Shown here: piece after piece, positions 32,508-41,716 of the stretch
Layout of the letters: the number at the start of each line of letters is the position of its first letter
How positions within the stretch are numbered: position 1 is the stretch's first letter
From: Streptomyces canus
Lineage (GTDB): Bacteria > Actinomycetota > Actinomycetes > Streptomycetales > Streptomycetaceae
Assembly (NCBI RefSeq): GCF_041435015.1
Contig: NZ_CP107989.1
Location: forward strand, 5,022,001 to 5,086,000
DNA: 64,000 bases
Reading direction: 5' to 3'
Program-made: the position numbers and the translations under genes
The notes under the pieces: generated by a model
Database searches by the model: none
Seen by the model: the letters and a program-made list of their open reading frames with translations, nothing else
Told to the model about the DNA's origin: nothing

Positions 32508-35033
32508 ATGGGCAGATACGCCCTGCCGCGCCGCCGCCTGGCGGTCGCGATGTCCTCGGTGGCACTGGCCCTGTCGGGCGGCGCCGTGCTTCCGACGACG
32601 ACGGCCGTGGCGGCCCCGGCCGTCCCGTGGACCTCGGCCACCGCCGTCACAGGCGCCGATACCGACACCTACGTCAAGGACCTCGTGACCACCGCCGACG
32701 GGTCCGCCGTCGCGGTGTGGAACCAGTTCGCGGACACGGACAGCACCGAGCGCAAGCTGTACGCCGCCGTCCGCCCCGCCGGCAGTGACACCTGGGGTAC
32801 ACCGGCCCTGCTCACCACCACCCCGGACGAGGCAGGCGGCGTCAAGCTGCACGCCTCCTCCGACGGCACGGTCACCGCGCTGTGGACGGAGTACCCGGAC
32901 GAGACCTCGCCCGGCGCCGGGCCCTACGACAGCCGGGTCGTCAGCTCCGTGCTCACCGCCGACCACTCGGCCTGGTCCACGCCCGTCGAGCTCGTCGGCA
33001 CCGACACGGCCTGGGGCGACGGCGGCATCGACCTCGCGGAGGCCCCCGACGGCACGCTCACCGCGGTCTGGAGCGTGCGCACCGAATCCGGCGGCACTCC
33101 GTGGGAGGTGTACGCCGCCACCCGCGCCACCGACGGCGCCTGGTCGGCGCCCGACCGGCTCAGCGACACGGTCGCGGACGGCGCCGACAGCGCCCACGCC
33201 CCGAGCGTCGCCGTCACCTCCGACGGCACCGTCGTCGTCGTGTGGAAGCAGACCGACGGGCCATCCGCCTCGGTGCGCATGGTCTCCCGCGCGCCCGGCG
33301 CCACCACGTGGACCGCGCCCGCCGCCGCGACTCCGAGCTACCAGTCGATCAGCGATCCCGAGGTCGGCGCGGCCGACGACGGCACCCTGACCCTGGCCTG
33401 GGACGGCAGCGACGAGTCCGAGCAGCAGACCATCCTCACCGCCGCCCGCTCCGCCGACGGCACCTGGGCCGCGCCCGAGGCCGTGACCGGCACCGAGGAC
33501 CTCTCGGGCACCCCGCAGCCGCTCATCGCACCCGACGGCGATGTCACCCTCGTCTGGGTCGACTACACCACGACCTTCGGCACCCGCACGGCCACCCGTG
33601 ATGCCGCCACCGGCACCTGGTCGGCCGTGCAGACGCTGTCCACGTCGTATGTCTCGGAGGCCTGGGACACCGCCATCGCCGACGACGGCACCGTGCACGC
33701 CCTATGGCCCCAGACCGTCGGCGGCAAGGTCGCACTGGTGGAGTCCGTGCGCAGCGACGGTCGGTGGAGCAGCCCGGCCGCGCTGCCGGGCTCGTCGTTC
33801 GCCAACGTCCTCGGCCAGGTCAGCGTCGGTGAGGACGGCAGCGCCAGTGCCGTCTGGTCAGGCTCCACGAGCGACTCCTCGAACTGGCACCTGTTCGGCA
33901 GCCGTACCGCCTGGCCCGCGCTCGCCGTCAGCGGTTCGAGCGTCCCGGCGACCGCCCCGCTCAAGGGCACCACCACCGCGAGCAACGCCTGGGCGCCCAC
34001 CTGGACACTGAGCCGACCCACCTCGTCCTGGTCCGTGACCCTCACCGACCCGGCCGGCCGGACCGTCCGCACCCTCACCGGCTCGACGACCGGCCTGTCC
34101 GTCACCGCGAGCTGGAACGGCCGTACGGCATCGGGGAGTTACGCCGCCAACGGCCCCCTGACCTGGACGCTGCGGGCCACCCAGGACGGCGCGGCCTCGG
34201 CCGTGAAGCTTGCCTCCGGCACGGTCGCCGTCACCGGCGGCGCGGCCGTCGCCCGTGACTTCGGCGGCGCCTCGGCCACCCCGGACGGCACGGGCGACCT
34301 CCTCACCCTCGACTCCTCGGGCGCGCTCACCTTCCAGCTGGGCAAGGCGTCCACGGGATCCTTCTCGGCCAAGGCCAGCGGCAGCGGCTGGCCCACCACC
34401 ATCAAGGCGATCCCCTTCGGCGACCTGAGCGGCGACCGCTGCAACGACGTCCTGGTACGGCTGAGCAGCGGCGCCCTGCGCCTGTACAAGCCCGGCTGCG
34501 GGGCCCCGGTCAAGCCGTCGACGTCGTACACCTCACTCGGCACCAGCGGCTGGAACCAGTACGACGTCCTGACCTCGCCCGGTGACATCAGCGGCGACGG
34601 CCGCCCCGACCTGATCGCGCGAGGGGCGTCCACCGGCACGGTCTACCTCTACAAGGGGACCAGCACCGGCAAGCTCTCCGCGCGCGCGAAGCTCTACGAC
34701 AACTGGAAGGGCTACAAGAAGATCGTCGGCGCCGGCGACCTCAACGGCGACGGCATCGGCGACCTGCTGGCCCAGGACACGTCCCACACCCTCTACCGCT
34801 ACGACGGCACCGGCCAGGGCACCTTCAAGCCCCGCGCGAAGCTGTTCACCAACTGGGGCGGCTCCTACAACGTGATCGTCGGCGTCGGTGACATCACCGG
34901 AGACGGCAAGGCCGACCTCGTCTCCCGCGACACCGGCGGCACGCTGTGGCGCAACAGCGGTGACGGCAAGGGATCGTTCGGGGCGAGGGCGAAGATCGCG
35001 ACCGGCTTCAGCGGCTACAAGTTCCTGTCGTAG
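32508..35033 (+). CDS. Secreted FG-GAP/VCBS beta-propeller protein with FlgD-like Ig domain
   Basis: 841 aa. A Sec signal ('LAVAMSSVALALSGGAVLPT', cleavage near AVAAP) is followed by about 430 residues of repeated beta-propeller blades, each with a 'DGT' turn such as 'ADDGTLTLAWDG' and 'SDGTVVVVWKQ'. Around 490-570 is a FlgD-type Ig domain ('SWSVTLTDPAGRTVRTL', 'SASWNGRTASG'-like). The last 250 residues hold FG-GAP/VCBS repeats with Ca-binding 'DISGDGRPDL' and 'DLNGDGIGDL' loops. It is probably extracellular and binds carbohydrate or protein. ATG 32508 has a strong GGGGGAGGG site. The next FG-GAP gene follows after 13 bases, clearly an operon. Confidence 0.85.
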   Translation: MGRYALPRRRLAVAMSSVALALSGGAVLPTTTAVAAPAVPWTSATAVTGADTDTYVKDLVTTADGSAVAVWNQFADTDSTERKLYAAVRPAGSDTWGTPALLTTTPDEAGGVKLHASSDGTVTALWTEYPDETSPGAGPYDSRVVSSVLTADHSAWSTPVELVGTDTAWGDGGIDLAEAPDGTLTAVWSVRTESGGTPWEVYAATRATDGAWSAPDRLSDTVADGADSAHAPSVAVTSDGTVVVVWKQTDGPSASVRMVSRAPGATTWTAPAAATPSYQSISDPEVGAADDGTLTLAWDGSDESEQQTILTAARSADGTWAAPEAVTGTEDLSGTPQPLIAPDGDVTLVWVDYTTTFGTRTATRDAATGTWSAVQTLSTSYVSEAWDTAIADDGTVHALWPQTVGGKVALVESVRSDGRWSSPAALPGSSFANVLGQVSVGEDGSASAVWSGSTSDSSNWHLFGSRTAWPALAVSGSSVPATAPLKGTTTASNAWAPTWTLSRPTSSWSVTLTDPAGRTVRTLTGSTTGLSVTASWNGRTASGSYAANGPLTWTLRATQDGAASAVKLASGTVAVTGGAAVARDFGGASATPDGTGDLLTLDSSGALTFQLGKASTGSFSAKASGSGWPTTIKAIPFGDLSGDRCNDVLVRLSSGALRLYKPGCGAPVKPSTSYTSLGTSGWNQYDVLTSPGDISGDGRPDLIARGASTGTVYLYKGTSTGKLSARAKLYDNWKGYKKIVGAGDLNGDGIGDLLAQDTSHTLYRYDGTGQGTFKPRAKLFTNWGGSYNVIVGVGDITGDGKADLVSRDTGGTLWRNSGDGKGSFGARAKIATGFSGYKFLS

Positions 35034-35046
35034 AGGGGGAGTTCAC

Positions 35047-36453
35047 GTGCGCAGATGGAGTGCGGCCGCACTGGTGGCCGCGAGCGTGACGGTGGGCGCG
35101 TTGCTGCCCGCCACACCGGCGGCCGCGGTACACGGGGGCGTACCGGGCGACTTCAACGGCGACGGCTACAAGGACGCCGTTCTGCCCGCGCCGGGGGCGG
35201 ACGTGTCCGGCAAGCAGGGGGCCGGGGCGGTGGTCGTGCTGTACGGCTCCAAGTCCGGTCTGTCGGCCGGCAACCGTAAGACGATCACTCAGAACACCGC
35301 CGGGGTGCCGGGCACGGCCGAGAGGGGCGACGGTTTCGGCGCCACCACCGCGACGGCCGACCTCAACCGGGACGGGTATGCCGACCTGGTGGTGGGATCG
35401 CCGTACGAGGACTCGTCGAAGGGGACCAACGCCGGTGCGGTGACGGTGCTTTGGGGCAGCAAGGGCGGCCTGACGAGCGGGACGGATCTGCCGTCGCCGT
35501 CGGGGTCCACGCAGAACTACGGGCTGGACCTCGCCGCGCTCAGCCTCGGCGCGGGCACGAAGACCCGGGTGGCGGTGGGCGGCTACGACGCCTCCGTGCA
35601 CATCACGGGTCCGTTCACCCGCGCCGGCGGTTACGGCTCCCGCACGCTGAACATGGACACCGCCTCCGTGGAGTCCGTCGCGCTCGGTGACTTCGACGGG
35701 GACGCCGTGCCCGACCCGGCCGTGGCCACCACCCGGCTGAGTGACCTGAGCGGTGGCGAGATCTACACGAAGTTCGCCTACGGTGAGCAGCTGAACGGCA
35801 ACGGCCTCATCACCGCCGCCGGCGACATCAACGGCGACGGCTACGCCGACCTCGTGGCAGGCGACCCCGACGAGCCGGAAACGGCGGGCGTGGACGGCGA
35901 GTCGGGCGGCCGCGTCCTCGTCTGGTACGGCTCGGCGGCCGGCATCACGAAGGACACCGCGCCCGCGCAGATCACACAGAACACCGCGGGAGTGCCCGGC
36001 GCGAGCGAGAAGGACGACGCCTTCGGCGGTGCCCTGGCGGTGGCCGACCTCAACCGGGACGGCCTCGCCGACATCGTGGTCGGCTCCCCGTACGAGGACC
36101 TCGCCAAGAACCGCGCCGGCCAGGTGACCGTGATCCCGGGCCGCGCCTCGGGCGCCCTCGGCACCGGCTCCTACTCCTTCTCCCAGGACACGGCGGGCGT
36201 GCCGGGCGCCGCCGAGATCGACGACTTCTTCGGTACGACGGTGTTGGTCGGCGACGTCAACAAGGACGGCAGGCCGGAGCTGTTCGTCGGTGCGGTCGGT
36301 GAGAACAACTTCACCGGAGCGGTCTGGGTCTTCCCCGGCGGTTCCACCCGGCCGACGGCCACCGGCAGCAAGCTGTTCACGGCCGCGTCCGTGGGCCTCG
36401 CCCAGGGCAACGGCACGCTCCTGGGCGGCAACGGACTGCTCTGGGTGATCTGA
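35047..36453 (+). CDS. Secreted FG-GAP repeat (integrin-alpha-like) protein
   Basis: 468 aa. A signal peptide ('SAAALVAASVTVGALLPATP', cleavage after AAA) leads to a seven-bladed FG-GAP propeller. Blades carry the 'DFNGDGYKDAV', 'DLNRDGYADLVVGSPYED', 'DINGDGYADLVAGDP' and 'DVNKDGRPELFVGA' motifs with repeated 'ITQNTAGVPG' linkers. The metal-binding Asp/Asn loops are intact. GTG 35047 has GGGGGAG upstream, 13 bases after the previous FG-GAP gene, and a strong terminator follows. Related in sequence to the gene at 53023. Its ligand is unknown. Confidence 0.88.
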   Translation: MRRWSAAALVAASVTVGALLPATPAAAVHGGVPGDFNGDGYKDAVLPAPGADVSGKQGAGAVVVLYGSKSGLSAGNRKTITQNTAGVPGTAERGDGFGATTATADLNRDGYADLVVGSPYEDSSKGTNAGAVTVLWGSKGGLTSGTDLPSPSGSTQNYGLDLAALSLGAGTKTRVAVGGYDASVHITGPFTRAGGYGSRTLNMDTASVESVALGDFDGDAVPDPAVATTRLSDLSGGEIYTKFAYGEQLNGNGLITAAGDINGDGYADLVAGDPDEPETAGVDGESGGRVLVWYGSAAGITKDTAPAQITQNTAGVPGASEKDDAFGGALAVADLNRDGLADIVVGSPYEDLAKNRAGQVTVIPGRASGALGTGSYSFSQDTAGVPGAAEIDDFFGTTVLVGDVNKDGRPELFVGAVGENNFTGAVWVFPGGSTRPTATGSKLFTAASVGLAQGNGTLLGGNGLLWVI

Positions 36454-36467
36454 ACCCGCCCCGCACG

Positions 36468-36507
36468 ACGAAGGCGCCCGGGACTTCACCGTCCCGGGCG
36501 CCTTCGT
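36468..36507. terminator. Bidirectional terminator
   Basis: ACGAAGGCGCCCGGGAC (36468-36484) and GTCCCGGGCGCCTTCGT (36491-36507) form a perfect 17-bp stem with loop TTCACC between convergent genes. Confidence 0.9.
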
Positions 36508-36526
36508 ACGTGATCGCGGAGTTGCA

Positions 36527-37423
36527 TCAATTGTTGTCGTTCGTCGCCTCCGGGTCCACGCCGACCGTGATCGACGCGCGGACGCCCTTCCCGATGTCGT
36601 CCTTGCGGTACTTCAGCCGGAGCAGACCGCCCGTGACGCCGCCGCCGTCGTAGATCGTGTCCTCGTCGAGCGTGGTGCGCTCGGCGGTGTTGGACGCGTA
36701 CGGCTCCAGTTCGGCCGAGGCCAGGACCGACTCCTCATCGAAGAAGAACTGGCCGGTGTGGCAGGTGTGCCCGCCCTCGTAACCGGCGTCCGTCCACTCG
36801 CCGTCCACATGCACCTTGGTGTGGATGTGCACACAACGGCCCCGGTACCAGCCCGGGAAGACCGTCCTGAAGGTGACCTGGCCGTGCCTGTCGGTGCGCC
36901 AGGTGCCGCGCAGATAGCGGGTGTCGTCGGTGGGTTCCTGATGGCCGCCGCCCGGGGGAGGGCCGGTGGGAAGGTCGGTGGGCGTGCCCGTCGGGGTCCC
37001 CGTGGGTGCGTCGGTGGGCGTTCCGGTGGGAGCCGGGCCGCCCCCGCCGCCATTGCCCATGTCCTCGTACCCGGAGTAGACGCCCACCGCGTCGCACTGC
37101 CAGATGTCCACGGCCGCGTTCCGGATCGGTCTGCACGTCTCGGAGTCGATCACCCTGACATCGAGGAGGAGCGGGATCCCCTCCTTGTCCTCGGTGACAT
37201 CCCGGCGGATCTTGTCGGCGTCGATGTAATAGGGACCCTCGACGGTCTCCGAGGTGAGCTTGTAGCAGGCCTCGGCCTCGCTCTCCGCGCTCTTCTCCTC
37301 CGCGAAGGCGTTCACCGCACCCGCGGCTCCCAGGCCCACCACCGCGACCGTGCCGGCGCCCACCGCGACGACCTTGCGGCGGGTCAACTTCCCTGTGCTG
37401 TCGGTTTCTTGAGTGTCCGTCAT
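36527..37423 (-). CDS. Tat-exported intradiol ring-cleavage dioxygenase-like protein
   Basis: 298 aa. A twin-Arg signal ('LTRRKVVAVGAGTVAV', Arg 15-16) precedes an intradiol (protocatechuate/catechol 1,2-type) dioxygenase domain. Candidate iron ligands are visible: Tyr 65/66 in GPYYID, Tyr 170 in RYLRGT, and His 199 and 201 in CVHIHTK. Unusually, residues about 124-160 are a Gly then Pro/Thr/Gly linker ('PTGTPTDAPTGTPTGTPTD') inserted inside the catalytic domain. ATG 37423 is chosen because it begins the Tat region. Extracellular members open aromatic rings, possibly from lignin. A related exported gene lies at 46782. Confidence 0.88.
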   Translation of the reverse strand: MTDTQETDSTGKLTRRKVVAVGAGTVAVVGLGAAGAVNAFAEEKSAESEAEACYKLTSETVEGPYYIDADKIRRDVTEDKEGIPLLLDVRVIDSETCRPIRNAAVDIWQCDAVGVYSGYEDMGNGGGGGPAPTGTPTDAPTGTPTGTPTDLPTGPPPGGGHQEPTDDTRYLRGTWRTDRHGQVTFRTVFPGWYRGRCVHIHTKVHVDGEWTDAGYEGGHTCHTGQFFFDEESVLASAELEPYASNTAERTTLDEDTIYDGGGVTGGLLRLKYRKDDIGKGVRASITVGVDPEATNDNN

Positions 37424-37483
37424 GACCACGGACCGTAGAACCCGGACTCCTGGCAGGAACATCGGAAGGAGCTGTGAAAAGCG

Positions 37484-37519
37484 AAGTGGCTCGGAACCGA
37501 CGCCGGTTCCGAGCCACTT
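37484..37519 (-). terminator. Terminator of aspS
   Basis: AAGTGGCTCGGAACC (37484-37498) and GGTTCCGAGCCACTT (37505-37519) form a perfect 15-bp stem with a 6-base loop, 14 bases beyond the aspS stop. Confidence 0.85.
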
Positions 37520-37533
37520 ACGGCTGCAAAGCC

Positions 37534-39297
37534 CTACTTCGGCTGCGGCTTGCGCACCGACAGGTGCAGCTCCCGCAGCCGGGCCTCCTCCAGCTCCGTC
37601 GGCGCGCCCATCATCAGGTCCTGGGCGTTGCCGTTGAGCGGGAAGGAGATGGTCTCGCGGATGTTCGGCTCGTCCGCGAGGAGCATCACGATGCGGTCGA
37701 CACCCGGGGCGATGCCGCCGTGCGGCGGGGCGCCGAAGCGGAACGCGCGCAGCATGCCGGCGAACTTCTCCTCGACGGTCTCGCGGTCGTAGCCCGCGAT
37801 CTCGAACGCCTTGAGCATGATCTCGGGCTCGTGGTTCCGGATCGCGCCGGAGGACAGCTCGACACCGTTGCAGACGATGTCGTACTGCCAGCCCAGGATG
37901 TCCAGCGGGTCCTGGGTCTCCAGCGCCTCAAGACCACCCTGCGGCATGGAGAACGGGTTGTGCGAGAAGTCGATCGCGCCGCTCTCCTCGTCCTTCTCGT
38001 ACATCGGGAAGTCGACGATCCAGCAGAACCGGAACACGCCCTCCTCGAAGTGCCCGGCACGCTTGGCGGCCTCGACCCGCACCGCGCCCATGATCTTCGA
38101 GACCTCGTCGAACTCGCCCGCACCGAAGAACACGGCGTGACCGGCGGCCAGCGACAGGCGCTTGGTCAGCTCGGCGACGTTCTCCTCGGTGAGGAACTTC
38201 GCGATCGGACCGGTCAGCGAGCCGTCCTCGGCGACGCGGACCCAGGCCAGGCCCTTGGCGCCCTGGGAGACGGCGTAGTCACCGAGCTGGTCGAAGAACT
38301 TCCGCGGCTGCGCGGCGACGTCCGGCACCGCCAGCGCCCGCACGTGCTTCCCGGCGAACGCCTTGAACTCCGAACCCTCGAAGACATCGGTGATGTCGAC
38401 GAGCTCCAGCTGGGCCCGCAGATCCGGCTTGTCCGAGCCGTACTTCAGCATCGCCTCGCGGAACGGGATCCGCGGGAAGGGAGACGTGACGTGACGGCCG
38501 TTGCCGAACTCCTCGAACAGCTCGGTCATGAGCTTCTCGATCGGCTGGAAGACGTCCTCCTGCTCGACGAAGCTCATCTCGACGTCGAGCTGGTAGAACT
38601 CGCCCGGCGAGCGGTCCGCGCGCGCGTCCTCGTCACGGAAGCAGGGCGCGATCTGGAAGTAGCGGTCGAAGCCGGAGATCATCAGCAGCTGCTTGAACTG
38701 CTGCGGCGCCTGCGGGAGCGCGTAGAACTTGCCCGGGTTCAGCCGGGAGGGGACCACGAAGTCGCGGGCGCCCTCGGGGGAGGTCGCCGACAGGATCGGG
38801 GTCGCCATCTCGTTGAAACCCAGCGCCGTCATCTTGTGACGGATCGCGGAGATCACCGCCGTGCGCAGCATGATGTTCTTGTGCATGCGCTCGCGGCGCA
38901 GGTCGAGGAAGCGGTACTCCAGGCGCCGCTCCTCGTTGACCCCGTCCTCGGTGTTGATCGTGAACGGCAGCGGGGCGGCCGCGCCGAGCAGCTCCACCTC
39001 GCCGACCTCGACCTCGATCTCACCGGTGGGCAGGTCCGCGTTGATGTTCTCGGTACCGCGGGAGACGACCTTGCCGTCGACGCGGACCGTGGACTCCTTG
39101 GTCAGCCTGTCGAGGGCCTCGTACGCGGGCGTGCCCGGCCGGGCGACCAGCTGCGTGATGCCGTAGTGATCGCGCAGATCGATGAAGAGGATGCCGCCCA
39201 GGTCGCGCCGATTGTGCAGCCAGCCACTCAGTCGGACGTCGGTACCGACGTCAGAGGAGCGGAGCTCGCCGCAGGTGTGGGACCTGTACCGATGCAT
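37534..39297 (-). CDS. aspS: Aspartyl-tRNA synthetase
   Basis: 587 aa, the normal bacterial AspRS length; charges tRNA-Asp (or also tRNA-Asn in organisms lacking AsnRS). N-terminal OB-fold anticodon domain ('[20 protein letters not shown]'), class II motif 2 ('[20 protein letters not shown]'-like region at about 205-230), the GAD insertion, and C-terminal motif 3 '[20 protein letters not shown]'. ATG 39297. The upstream region contains a parS palindrome 33 bases before the start. Confidence 0.97.
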   Translation of the reverse strand: MHRYRSHTCGELRSSDVGTDVRLSGWLHNRRDLGGILFIDLRDHYGITQLVARPGTPAYEALDRLTKESTVRVDGKVVSRGTENINADLPTGEIEVEVGEVELLGAAAPLPFTINTEDGVNEERRLEYRFLDLRRERMHKNIMLRTAVISAIRHKMTALGFNEMATPILSATSPEGARDFVVPSRLNPGKFYALPQAPQQFKQLLMISGFDRYFQIAPCFRDEDARADRSPGEFYQLDVEMSFVEQEDVFQPIEKLMTELFEEFGNGRHVTSPFPRIPFREAMLKYGSDKPDLRAQLELVDITDVFEGSEFKAFAGKHVRALAVPDVAAQPRKFFDQLGDYAVSQGAKGLAWVRVAEDGSLTGPIAKFLTEENVAELTKRLSLAAGHAVFFGAGEFDEVSKIMGAVRVEAAKRAGHFEEGVFRFCWIVDFPMYEKDEESGAIDFSHNPFSMPQGGLEALETQDPLDILGWQYDIVCNGVELSSGAIRNHEPEIMLKAFEIAGYDRETVEEKFAGMLRAFRFGAPPHGGIAPGVDRIVMLLADEPNIRETISFPLNGNAQDLMMGAPTELEEARLRELHLSVRKPQPK

Positions 39298-39330
39298 CGT
39301 CGTTCATCCAGCCTTCGCGGATCGGGGTCT

Positions 39331-39344
39331 GTTTCACGTGAAAC
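39331..39344. other. parS chromosome-partitioning site
   Basis: GTTTCACGTGAAAC is a perfect 14-bp palindrome identical to the Streptomyces ParB-binding parS consensus as I know it. It lies between divergent aspS and the PP2C gene. Streptomyces carry about twenty such sites, mostly near oriC. Confidence 0.85.
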
Positions 39345-39439
39345 TCCCCCAAGCCTACCGGGGCCCCCGGGACCGCTTCCCACCATTACAACTCGGCCAA
39401 CAGTGGCACTCCGGGAACTCCTGTTCTTAAAGTGGGGCA

Positions 39440-41566
39440 ATGCGCACTGGTGAGCCCCTGCCCGCCGTGGGGGACGTCCTCACCGCCCTCGCGACCGGCC
39501 TGTGGCACTGGGACACCGCCACCGAGCTGGTCACGGTCGATGCCGAGGCAGCTCGGCTGCTCGGCCTGCCCGCCCGACGGACCACCCTCACCGAGGCCCA
39601 GGCACGGGCCCGTCTCCACCCGGTCGACTGGAACGAGATCATCAGCGTCGTCGGTCTCGCCGTCGCCGAGGACACCCTCGCCGAGGTCCGGATCAGGATC
39701 ATGGACGAGCGGGGCCGGGTGACCCGTACCGTGCGCAGCCGCTCCAAGCCGTCGTACGACGCGGACAAGAAGTCGTTCCAGCTGATCGGCACGCTCCAGG
39801 AGGTCACCGAGCCGACCCCCGGCACCCCCGCCGGACGCACCGCGGTCACCGGCGACTGGCGGCGCTCACGCGAGGCCTTCCTGCTGGACGCGGGCCGCGC
39901 CCTGGCCGAGGCCCGCTCCACCGCCGAAGTGCTACGGGTGGCCGCGGGCCTGTCCATGCCCGGGTTCAGCCCCGACGGCCTGGCCGTCTTCGGCGTCGAG
40001 GGCGACCGTCTGACGATCATCGGCCACCACGGACAGCAGCCCGGAGACGAGAGCCCCTTCTCCCACATGTCCCTGGAGACGGACTACCCGGCCGCCGAGG
40101 TCGTGCGCACCGGCCGTGCCGTCTATCTCTCCAGCCCCGAGGCCTACCGCTCCCGCTATCCGGTCACCTGGCCGCTCGCCCAGCGCTTCGACCGCCAGTC
40201 CTGGGCGTTCCTGCCGCTGACGGTGGCCGGCCGCACCATGGGCGCGTGGATGGCGGGCTTCGCCTACCCGGTCGCGTTCACACCGGACGAGCGCTCGGTC
40301 CTCACGACGGTGGCACGGATGCTGGCCCAGGCCCTGTCCCGCGCAGGCCTCGCCGAGTCGGAGCGCGAGCTGACCGACGGCCTCCAGCGCTCGATGCTCC
40401 CCACCCTCGGACCCGAGATACCCGGCATGACCGTCGCCGCCCGCTATGTCCCCACCGGCGGCGGCCTCCAGGTCGGCGGCGACTGGTACGACATGATCCC
40501 GCTTCCCAACGGCAGGTTCGCCCTGGTCATCGGGGACGTCCAGGGCCATGACGTGCGCGCGGCGGGCCTCATGGGCCAGCTCCGGATCGCCCTGCGCGCC
40601 TACGCCGCCGAGGGCCACCGCCCCGACGCGGTCCTCTCCCGCGCCTCACGCTTCCTGAACGGCATGACGTACGGCGTCGACGCCCCCTCCGACACACGCT
40701 TCGCCACCTGCCTGTACGTCGAGGCCGATCCGGTGACCGGCGTCCTGGAGGTGGCGCGGGCCGGGCATCCCGACCCGGCGATCCGCATGGCCGACGGCAC
40801 GGTCCTGGCCCGCCACACCGAAGGCGGCCTCCCGCTGGGCATCGACCCGGACGCCGACTACCCCACGACCCGGATCGTCCTGGAGCCCGGCGAGACGCTC
40901 ATGCTCTGCACGGACGGGCTGATCGAGACCGGCGGCCACGACTTCGAGACCGGCTGGAAGCGCATCCGCACCATCCTGGAGGCCCACGACGGAGGCCTCG
41001 AGGAACTCGCCGACGCCCTGGTCCAGGCCGTCCACGGCCCCTCCTCCCACCACACCACCGGCCCCTTCGCCGACCGCCGCGAGGACGACATCGCGGTCCT
41101 ACTGCTGTGCCGGCAGGGGGAGGGCTGCGGCTGCGGGGACACAGCCGTCACGGCGCCGCCGGTCCGCCGCACGATGCTCTCGGTGGCCCAGGCGGAACCG
41201 GAACGGGTCGGCGTGGCCCGCCGGCAACTGCGCGAACTGCTGCACGACTGGCCCTCGGCCGACCAGGTCGACTCGGCAGTCCTGCTGCTGTCCGAGATGC
41301 TCACCAACGTCCTCGTCCACACCGACGCGGACGCGCTACTGCTCGCCGAGGTCCGCGGCGAGGCGGGCGACCGGCGGATGCGCGTCGAGGTCACCGACAC
41401 CAGCGACGACCTCCCGCACAAACGCCGCCCCGGCGAACTGGCCTCCTCGGGCCGCGGCCTGATGCTGATCGAACTCCTCGCGGACCTGTGGGGGGTGGAC
41501 CCCCAGGGGGAGGGCAAGAGCATCTGGTTCGAGCTGTACGAGTCCTCGGGGGAGGCCTCGGAGTAG
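39440..41566 (+). CDS. PAS-GAF-SpoIIE phosphatase-HATPase signalling protein
   Basis: 708 aa. In order: PAS-like domain (about 10-115), GAF domain (about 150-300), SpoIIE/PP2C phosphatase (about 320-560; 'GGDWYDMIP', 'GDVQGHDVRAAG', 'LCTDGLIETG', 'DDIAVLLL'), a short Cys-rich 'GEGCGCGD' bridge, and an RsbW-like anti-sigma kinase domain (about 580-700; 'SEMLTNVLVHT' and 'GRGLMLIE'). Kinase and opposing phosphatase are fused, so it can set the phosphorylation of an anti-anti-sigma factor from both sides. ATG 39440 follows GTGGGG. Divergent from aspS; no sigma-factor partner nearby. Confidence 0.92.
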   Translation: MRTGEPLPAVGDVLTALATGLWHWDTATELVTVDAEAARLLGLPARRTTLTEAQARARLHPVDWNEIISVVGLAVAEDTLAEVRIRIMDERGRVTRTVRSRSKPSYDADKKSFQLIGTLQEVTEPTPGTPAGRTAVTGDWRRSREAFLLDAGRALAEARSTAEVLRVAAGLSMPGFSPDGLAVFGVEGDRLTIIGHHGQQPGDESPFSHMSLETDYPAAEVVRTGRAVYLSSPEAYRSRYPVTWPLAQRFDRQSWAFLPLTVAGRTMGAWMAGFAYPVAFTPDERSVLTTVARMLAQALSRAGLAESERELTDGLQRSMLPTLGPEIPGMTVAARYVPTGGGLQVGGDWYDMIPLPNGRFALVIGDVQGHDVRAAGLMGQLRIALRAYAAEGHRPDAVLSRASRFLNGMTYGVDAPSDTRFATCLYVEADPVTGVLEVARAGHPDPAIRMADGTVLARHTEGGLPLGIDPDADYPTTRIVLEPGETLMLCTDGLIETGGHDFETGWKRIRTILEAHDGGLEELADALVQAVHGPSSHHTTGPFADRREDDIAVLLLCRQGEGCGCGDTAVTAPPVRRTMLSVAQAEPERVGVARRQLRELLHDWPSADQVDSAVLLLSEMLTNVLVHTDADALLLAEVRGEAGDRRMRVEVTDTSDDLPHKRRPGELASSGRGLMLIELLADLWGVDPQGEGKSIWFELYESSGEASE

Positions 41567-41592
41567 CGCTCCCGCGAATCCCGGTTCGGGGC

Positions 41593-41608
41593 TGGAGCCG
41601 CGGCTCCA
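41593..41608. promoter_or_regulatory. 16-bp palindrome between the PP2C and BRO-N genes
   Basis: TGGAGCCG/CGGCTCCA is a perfect palindrome 26 bases after the phosphatase stop and 108 bases before the BRO-N start. It could be an operator or a weak terminator. Confidence 0.4.
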
Positions 41609-41716
41609 CGAAAGCGACTGAATCGATACTTCTTTCGCCATATCGGGTGAACGACCGTCCTTCGGACATCAGTTGCAAGCGCCGGTGCCTAGTTTCCGGA
41701 GCGGAGGTGATGCTCG

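Noticed and set aside
31976..36507. Insertion sequence or integrative element carrying the FG-GAP genes
   Set aside because: No transposase, terminal inverted repeats or target-site duplication could be seen.
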